From the NCBI GenBank assembly GCA_023129235.1, contig JAGMCN010000034.1, positions 1 to 38,015 on the forward strand: a stretch of 38,015 nucleotides of DNA, written 5' to 3'. The position numbers and the translations under genes are program-made. The stretch is from Caldifarciminota bacterium (lineage in GTDB: Bacteria; Hydrothermota; UBA3073; JACQXS01). A model generated the notes under the pieces. The model was not told where the DNA came from, ran no database searches, and was given only the letters and a program-made list of their open reading frames with translations. This document shows positions 32,410 through 38,015 of this stretch, piece by piece (the first letter of the stretch is position 1; every line of letters starts with the position of its first letter).

Positions 32410-33456
32410 ATGAGAAAGAAAGCTCTAATCACGGGAATAACAGGTCAGGATGGTTCTTATTTAGCAGAGTTCTTACTTTCAAAGGGATATAAGGTTCACG
32501 GAATTATAAGAAGAACAAGCACTTTCAATACATCCCGTATAGACCATATTTATCAGGACCCTCATGCCCCTGGGACGAAATTGTTCTTGCATTACGGTGA
32601 CCTTATGGATAGTGAACAGATAAATGACATAATTTACAATATAAAACCCGACGAAGTTTATCACTTAGGTGCCCAAAGTCATGTAAGAGCGAGTTTTGAT
32701 ATGCCTGAATACACTGCTAATGTCACGGCTCTTGGAACAACCCGAATTTTAGAAGCAATAAGAAGAAGCGGAAATAAAATAAAGTTCTATCAAGCGTCAA
32801 GTAGTGAGATGTTTGGCGCGTCTAAACCGCCTCAAAATGAAGAATCGCCTTTTAAACCACGCAGTCCCTATGCCTGCAGTAAGATCTATGCTTATTGGAT
32901 GGTAGTAAATTATCGTCAGGGTTACGGTCTTTTTACCTCTAATGGTATCTTATTTAACCATGAAAGTCCTCGTCGGGGAGAAACTTTTGTAACTCGCAAA
33001 ATCACACGTGCCATCGCTTCGCTTCTCGCCAAAAAACAAGATTGTCTTTATCTGGGCAATCTTGAAGCCAAGCGAGATTGGGGATTCGCACCTGAGTATG
33101 CAGAGTTTATGTATAAGATGCTCCAGAATAGTAAGCCGGACGATTTTGTCATAGGTACGGGTGAAACCCATTCTATAAAGGAATTTGTGGAAGAAGCTTT
33201 CTCTTATATTGGCTTGGATTGGAGAAAATATGTAAAGATTGATCCCCGATATCTCAGGCCCACAGAAGTGGAAGAATTAGTGGCTGATTCAAGAAAGGCA
33301 AAGAAAATTTTAGGATGGGAGCCTAATATACGATTTAAAGAATTGGTGAAGATAATGGTGGATACAGATATGCGAAAAATGGGATTAACTCCAATAGGGG
33401 AAGGAGATAAAATCTTGAAAGAAAAGTTTCCACAGAGATGGTGGAAGGTAGATTAG
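32410..33456 (+). CDS. gmd: GDP-mannose 4,6-dehydratase
   Basis: This 348-aa extended SDR enzyme converts GDP-mannose to GDP-4-keto-6-deoxymannose. The NADP-binding motif is [15 protein letters not shown] at the N-terminus. [10 protein letters not shown] and the catalytic Tyr-x3-Lys (YACSK, Y154/K158) follow. [31 protein letters not shown] and [21 protein letters not shown] are family signatures. It is intact, unlike the copy at 21477. A TTGACT...TATGAT promoter-like pair (32375-32401, 15-base spacing) sits just before the ATG, which would give an almost leaderless transcript; this is weak evidence. It supplies the Fcl enzyme and probably the perosamine-synthase-like enzyme. Confidence 0.97.
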   Translation: MRKKALITGITGQDGSYLAEFLLSKGYKVHGIIRRTSTFNTSRIDHIYQDPHAPGTKLFLHYGDLMDSEQINDIIYNIKPDEVYHLGAQSHVRASFDMPEYTANVTALGTTRILEAIRRSGNKIKFYQASSSEMFGASKPPQNEESPFKPRSPYACSKIYAYWMVVNYRQGYGLFTSNGILFNHESPRRGETFVTRKITRAIASLLAKKQDCLYLGNLEAKRDWGFAPEYAEFMYKMLQNSKPDDFVIGTGETHSIKEFVEEAFSYIGLDWRKYVKIDPRYLRPTEVEELVADSRKAKKILGWEPNIRFKELVKIMVDTDMRKMGLTPIGEGDKILKEKFPQRWWKVD

Positions 33457-33468
33457 TATAGTTTATAA

Positions 33469-34431
<963 letters not shown>

Positions 34432-34460
34432 AATTAAAACTTATAAGCCACGAAAACACT

Positions 34461-34490
34461 GGTAGGGACGTTCAATTGAACGCCCCTACC
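34461..34490. repeat. Near-perfect Family-2 palindrome after fcl
   Basis: GGTAGGGACGTTCAA-TTGAACGCCCCTACC is a 30-base palindrome with one mismatched pair. It may stop transcription from fcl, but lacks a U-tract. It shares GTAGGGACG and CGCCCCTAC with the second hairpin inside the methionine fusion gene. Confidence 0.8.
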
Positions 34491-34532
34491 ATAATATAAT
34501 TTCTTTTGTGTACCTTAGTGTTTTGGGAATTT

Positions 34533-34555
34533 TGTTGCAGACTCCGTGAGTGGCA
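34533..34555 (+). repeat. Family-3 repeat copy
   Basis: TGTTGCAGACTCCGTGAGTG matches the copies at 12970 and 32251 (TGTYGCAGACTC-NN-YGAG). Confidence 0.6.
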
Positions 34556-34688
34556 TTTTGTAAAAATTGCATTGGTTTTGCAAAAACTGCATACATAGAT
34601 AGACACAACTTGTTTTCAGTGGGTTTCTTAACCTGCCAGACAGACCTCCCTATAAAAGATAGGGGACTCCCCATGAAAGATAAATCTT

Positions 34689-34751
34689 GCCGCAAAGACA
34701 CAGAAGTTGCAAAGTTTTATTTTTCCTCTGCGTTCTTCGCGTCTCTGCGGC
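34689..34751. repeat. GCCGCAAAGAC palindromic element
   Basis: The left end GCCGCAAAGACAC and the right end GCGTCTCTGCGGC are inverted repeats with two mismatches, with an AT-rich middle TTTTATTTTTCCTCTGCG. The element type resembles the spacer element at 8101-8158, which shares CCTCTG and a CTCTGTGG-like end. Confidence 0.75.
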
Positions 34752-34811
34752 GAAAATCTTTTTTCTTGACTTTGATATAACTTTTGCTATTAAATTAAAA
34801 GTGAAGGGCAG

Positions 34812-34834
34812 GTTCGCAGAATCCGTTGGACAAG
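34812..34834 (+). repeat. Family-1 interspersed repeat, second intergenic copy
   Basis: TTCGCAGAATCCGTTGGACA differs from the copy at 92-114 in only two central bases. It lies 47 bases before the WecA-like gene, which itself carries an inverted copy. Confidence 0.75.
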
Positions 34835-34880
34835 TATTTTGAACAAAAGTAGAAATAATAGTTTCAAAGGATAGGTAAGG

Positions 34881-35930
34881 ATGGGATATATCTGGAAAAT
34901 ATTGCTTTCTTTTATCATAAGCTGTGCCATCCAGTATATAGTAGTTTGCCTTGCTCGCAAATTCAACTTTTTTATAGATAGGGTAGATGACAAGCCCCAG
35001 AGGTTTCATAAAGACCCTATCCCAAGAGCCGGTGGGATAGGCATTCTTGTAGGCAGTTTTATTCTGCTAACATCCTGTCCACATTCTGCGAATAAAATAG
35101 GTATAGGTATTCTTTTGATTCTATCAAGCTTGCCTTCCTTCTTGATTGGGAAGGTGGAAGATTTAAGAAATAATTTATCAGTTAAAATAAGGTTTCCTCT
35201 CTTAATCATTTCTCCTATTCTGGGAATGTTCCTTCTTGGAAATATAGTAAAGGATACAGGGATATTTACTCTCCCAATGATAATTGCAATTCCATTTACA
35301 TTATTTGCGGTTATAGGGATGACCAATGCTATAAATATCATAGATGGATTTAATGGACTTGCTTCGGGAATATCTTTAATTGCTTTTGGCTTTTTGGGGT
35401 TAGCGGCTTACATTGTTGGCGATATTGAACTTCTAAGGATAATAGGAATCTTGTCTGCTTCTTTGCTTGGCTTTTTTGTGTGGAATTTTCCAAGAGGAAG
35501 AGTATTTCTCGGAGATGGAGGAGCGTATTTTCTCGGCTTTATGCTTGCAAGCATTTCTATATTACTTGTAAATAGGAATCCACAAATATCACCATGGTTT
35601 ATTCTTGTGATTTTAGCATACCCGGTGTGGGAGGTCATATTTTCTGCGTATAGGAAAAAGATGGTAAGGAAGAAAAGCCCACTGGTATCAGATAGAGTTC
35701 ATCTACATATGTTGATATATCAACGCATTACCAAAACACACTGGAAGACATCCGTATATTTATGGATGCCCAGCGTGTTTATTGGTAGTTTAGGAATAGC
35801 ATTTTCCCGTTCAGCATTGATTTTAAGCATACTCTTGTTAATCTACATACTTTTTTATAATCTCTTCTATAATAGAATAGTAAGGTTTAAAGTGAAAAAA
35901 TTAAGAAAAATACAAAAGGTTAAGAAATAA
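34881..35930 (+). CDS. Undecaprenyl-phosphate sugar-1-phosphate transferase (WecA/MraY family)
   Basis: This 349-aa polytopic inner-membrane enzyme transfers a sugar 1-phosphate (often GlcNAc or a related HexNAc) from UDP-sugar to undecaprenyl phosphate and starts the repeat unit. Motifs: DDKPQRFHKDPIPRAGGIGI (first cytoplasmic loop), VEDLRNNLSVKIRF (the family's DD pair appears as ED), NAINIIDGFNGLASG (about 150-164), GDGGAYFLGF and HLHMLI (about 274). About eleven helices. Residues around SCPHSANK (about 65-72), in a loop between helices, are encoded by an inverted Family-1 repeat. A WecA-type rather than a WbaP-type initiator suggests that a HexNAc is the first sugar. Confidence 0.9.
   Translation: MGYIWKILLSFIISCAIQYIVVCLARKFNFFIDRVDDKPQRFHKDPIPRAGGIGILVGSFILLTSCPHSANKIGIGILLILSSLPSFLIGKVEDLRNNLSVKIRFPLLIISPILGMFLLGNIVKDTGIFTLPMIIAIPFTLFAVIGMTNAINIIDGFNGLASGISLIAFGFLGLAAYIVGDIELLRIIGILSASLLGFFVWNFPRGRVFLGDGGAYFLGFMLASISILLVNRNPQISPWFILVILAYPVWEVIFSAYRKKMVRKKSPLVSDRVHLHMLIYQRITKTHWKTSVYLWMPSVFIGSLGIAFSRSALILSILLLIYILFYNLFYNRIVRFKVKKLRKIQKVKK
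35074..35092 (-). repeat. Family-1 repeat inside the WecA-like gene
   Basis: The reverse complement reads TTCGCAGAAT-GTGGACAGG, the Family-1 core with three bases missing, so the frame is kept. It encodes SCPHSANK in an inter-helix loop. Confidence 0.65.
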
Positions 35931-35986
35931 AAGATGCCGAATCTCTGAAAAAAGCAGAGAGAAAACTCATAACTCTCAGCTATAAT

Positions 35987-38015
35987 ATGAAAACTTATGC
36001 TTATGGTTTCCCGCGATTAGGACAAAATCGGGAGTATAAAAAAAGTATAGAGAGCTTCTGGAAAAGAGAAACATCAAAGCAGGAGCTTGTTTCAAAAATC
36101 TTCCAATTAGAAAGAGAAATTATTGATAAATATGAGAACAGTGTGGATAAGTTCCCTGTAGGCGAGATGACTTTTTATGATAATATGCTGGACACAGCTT
36201 TGATGCTTGGACTTTATCCTTACAAAACTCTTGAAGAATATTATGACTTATGTTGGGGCAAAAGTGCTCTGGAGTTAAGTAAATGGTTCAATACAAACTA
36301 CCACTATCTTATACCTGAATTTCCTCAAGATTTCTCTCCCTCTCCACAAGATTCTGCGAATAAATTTAAACTATTATGGAATAAGCCGAAAGAAGCATTT
36401 GAACGATATAAAATTGGAGCGAAGCGGAAATCCCGTTCCGGCGGGAAGGGAATCCCCTATATGATAGGACCATTTACTTTTTTGAAATTAAGCAAGGGAC
36501 TTAAATCTAAAGATTTTGAAGACTCCCTGCTCGCATTAGGAGCAATATATAAAGAAATAATTAAAGATTTCCCGGAAGTCCACATTGACGAACCTGCTTT
36601 AGTTATGGAAATTTCACAGGTAGAACTCTCTTTATTTAAGCAAGTATATAATGAAATAGGGCATTCTTCTAAAATAAATCTCTTTACTTATTATGACTCT
36701 GTGGATTATTTAGAAATTCTATATAGTCTGCCCCTACAAGCTATTGGACTGGATTTTGTTCAGGGCAAAGCCAACTTAGATGAGATAAGAAAATACGGTT
36801 TCCCAGAAGATAAGGTTTTAATTGCCGGGATAGTTAATGGCAGAAATGTTTTGAGAGGCAATATCGAATACTATCTTGCTTTACTAAAAGAACTATCCGG
36901 TTATGCCAAAAATATTGAAATTTCAAATGCAGGACCTCTTTACCATTTACCCATATCAGTGAAGCAGGAAAAGTTTCCTCCAGAACTCTCGGGAAAGTTA
37001 GCTTTTGCCAATGAGAAACTGGAGGAGTTAAAAACTATCGGGAGAATGGTTGAAGAACGAGAACCCACACTCAAGAATTTAGAGGATTTTAAGCATAAAA
37101 TACCTCAGGATATTAAGAGATTAAAAGAAAAGGATTTTAAAAGAGCAGTCACTTTTCAGGAACGGAGAAAGATACAAAATAAGGTTTTAGATTTACCTCT
37201 TTTCCCTACAACAACTATAGGTAGCTTTCCTCAAACTCCCGATATTCGGAAAAAAAGAGCAGATTTCCGCACAGGCAAGATATCCAAGGAGGAGTATAAA
37301 TCCTTTATTAAGACAAAAATTGAGGAGTTAATTAAGCTTCAGGAAGATATAGGATTAGATGTTCTGGTGCATGGAGAATTTGAGCGAAGTGATATGATTG
37401 AGTTCTTCGCTGAAAAATTAGAAGGTATTACCACTACCAAGAATGGATGGATTATTTCTTATGGGACTCGGTGCTACCGTCCGCCTATTATTTATGACGA
37501 CGTGAAAAGGAAAGCACCTTTGACCCTGGAAGAGATAGCTTTTGCTCAGTCAATTACCAAAAAGCCTGTAAAAGCCATACTTACAGGACCTGTAACAATT
37601 GTTTCCTGGAGTTTTGTGCGGGATGATATACCCTTACCTTTAGTTGCTTATCAAATTAGTTTAGCCCTGCAGGAAGAAGTTAAGGACTTAGAAAAAGCAG
37701 GAATAAAAATCATTCAGATTGACGAGCCCGCTTTTAGGGAAAAAACACCCATTAAAAAAAGAGATTGGGAAACGTATTTTGATTGGGCTATAAAATCTTT
37801 CAGACTTGCCAGTTCTTTATCCTCGCCAGAGACTCAAATACATACTCATATGTGTTATTCAGAATTTGGCGAAATACTTGAGTATATTGAGAAAATGGAC
37901 TTTGACTGCATTACAATTGAGGCAAGTCGTAGCAGGGGAGATACTTTACAGTATTTCAAGGATATAAACTTTGAGCGGCAAATTGGTCCAGGAGTCTGGG
38001 ATGTTCATTCACCTG
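35987..38015 (+). CDS. metE: Cobalamin-independent methionine synthase, 3' end outside window
   Basis: This gene is absent from the ORF track because it runs off the window. It encodes 676 visible residues from ATG 35987. The N-terminal barrel begins MKTYAYGFPRLGQNREYKKSIE and contains MIGPFTFLKLSKG and HIDEPALV. The C-terminal barrel has TTTIGSFPQTPDIRKKRADF, ILTGPVTIVSWSF, IQIDEPAFRE and the zinc-binding HTHMCYSEF (His and Cys) with IEASRS (Glu). The last zinc cysteine would lie just beyond the window. It transfers the methyl of 5-methyl-THF to homocysteine. Two repeat-derived insertions sit in the N-terminal barrel: SPSPQDSANK after PEFPQDF, and AKRKSRSGGKG before IPYMIGP. The reading frame stays open throughout. 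No strong ribosome site precedes the ATG. Confidence 0.95.
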   Translation, partial: MKTYAYGFPRLGQNREYKKSIESFWKRETSKQELVSKIFQLEREIIDKYENSVDKFPVGEMTFYDNMLDTALMLGLYPYKTLEEYYDLCWGKSALELSKWFNTNYHYLIPEFPQDFSPSPQDSANKFKLLWNKPKEAFERYKIGAKRKSRSGGKGIPYMIGPFTFLKLSKGLKSKDFEDSLLALGAIYKEIIKDFPEVHIDEPALVMEISQVELSLFKQVYNEIGHSSKINLFTYYDSVDYLEILYSLPLQAIGLDFVQGKANLDEIRKYGFPEDKVLIAGIVNGRNVLRGNIEYYLALLKELSGYAKNIEISNAGPLYHLPISVKQEKFPPELSGKLAFANEKLEELKTIGRMVEEREPTLKNLEDFKHKIPQDIKRLKEKDFKRAVTFQERRKIQNKVLDLPLFPTTTIGSFPQTPDIRKKRADFRTGKISKEEYKSFIKTKIEELIKLQEDIGLDVLVHGEFERSDMIEFFAEKLEGITTTKNGWIISYGTRCYRPPIIYDDVKRKAPLTLEEIAFAQSITKKPVKAILTGPVTIVSWSFVRDDIPLPLVAYQISLALQEEVKDLEKAGIKIIQIDEPAFREKTPIKKRDWETYFDWAIKSFRLASSLSSPETQIHTHMCYSEFGEILEYIEKMDFDCITIEASRSRGDTLQYFKDINFERQIGPGVWDVHSP
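36341..36360 (-). repeat. Family-1 repeat inside metE
   Basis: The reverse complement TTCGCAGAATCTTGTGGAGA matches 18 of 20 bases of the intergenic copy at 92-114. It is read in frame as SPQDSANK at a place where other MetE proteins have a short turn. Confidence 0.75.
36419..36458. repeat. GC-rich hairpin insertion inside metE
   Basis: TCCCG-TTCCGG-CGGGA (36431-36446) forms a hairpin flanked by GCGAAGCGGAAA and AGGGAATCCCC. It is far more GC-rich than the surrounding gene and encodes AKRKSRSGGKGIP, a basic, glycine-rich stretch atypical for MetE. Confidence 0.65.

Larger units (their letters stand above)
34491..34880 (+). other. Gene-free repeat-rich spacer
   Basis: Apart from the hairpin at 34461, this spacer contains a Family-3 copy (34533-34555), a direct repeat of TTTTGYAAAAAYTGCAT (34556 and 34577), a 63-base palindromic element (34689-34751) and a Family-1 copy (34812-34834). 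The ORFs listed here (34550-34780 plus strand and several minus-strand ones) are readings through these repeats. No gene is supported. GGATAGGTAAGG before 34881 is the ribosome site of the next gene. Confidence 0.7.

Noticed and set aside
34550-34780. 76-codon plus-strand ORF after fcl
   Set aside because: It reads straight through a Family-3 repeat end, a direct repeat and a palindromic element. Its protein has no recognisable features.
35940-35986. SAM or cobalamin riboswitch upstream of metE
   Set aside because: The spacer is only 56 bases with a small TCTCTG/CAGAGA hairpin, too short for a known methionine-related riboswitch.

Overview
The window is AT-rich bacterial DNA, probably from an uncultivated lineage of the FCB group (WOR-3, Cloacimonadota or similar). 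That guess rests on three observations: several secreted beta-propeller proteins that end in FlgD-like/type IX-style sorting domains, a very high load of short palindromic interspersed repeats, and a Gram-negative type Wzx/Wzy/Wzc polysaccharide locus. No 16S rRNA or other decisive marker is present, so the taxonomic call is an inference.

Layout. (1) 1-10.3 kb, plus strand: the 3' part of tRNA-Arg(CCU), an orphan HsdR-N nuclease-like protein, ammonia-dependent NAD synthetase, penicillin-binding protein 2, a homocysteine methyltransferase/methylene-THF reductase fusion, two secreted propeller proteins, a glycosyltransferase and a GH130 enzyme. (2) 10.3-14.5 kb, minus strand: two secreted proteins with C-terminal sorting domains, one an 833-aa multidomain protein and one an eight-repeat PQQ-like propeller. 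(3) 14.8-35.9 kb, plus strand: a surface-polysaccharide locus. It holds an SLBB protein, a Wzc-type tyrosine autokinase, a methyltransferase, a cupin, a perosamine-synthase-like DegT aminotransferase, a Wzx flippase, a broken gmd, six glycosyltransferases, a Wzy-like polymerase, a polysaccharide pyruvyl transferase, an FrhB-like iron-sulfur protein, intact gmd and fcl, and a WecA-like initiating transferase. (4) 36-38 kb: metE, cut by the window end.

How the genes fit together: Gmd makes GDP-4-keto-6-deoxymannose. That intermediate can become GDP-L-fucose (Fcl) or GDP-perosamine (the DegT enzyme). The WecA-like enzyme would start the repeat unit on undecaprenyl phosphate, the glycosyltransferases extend it, the pyruvyl transferase decorates it, Wzx flips it, Wzy polymerises it, and Wzc with the SLBB protein would control chain length and export. 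The methionine genes (fusion protein and metE) are separate housekeeping functions.

The most unusual theme is that several families of short palindromic or tandem repeats lie between genes and also, in frame, inside conserved genes. Coding copies are seen in metE (two elements), the WecA-like gene, the linker of the methionine fusion protein, a glycosyltransferase, the PBP2 C-terminus and an FG-GAP protein. This resembles the Rickettsia palindromic elements. The locus also shows decay: a gmd pseudogene with a nonsense codon and a one-base frameshift, a GT2 gene carrying an out-of-frame tail of a lost GT4 gene, and an unrecognisable coding remnant at 17.4-17.7 kb.
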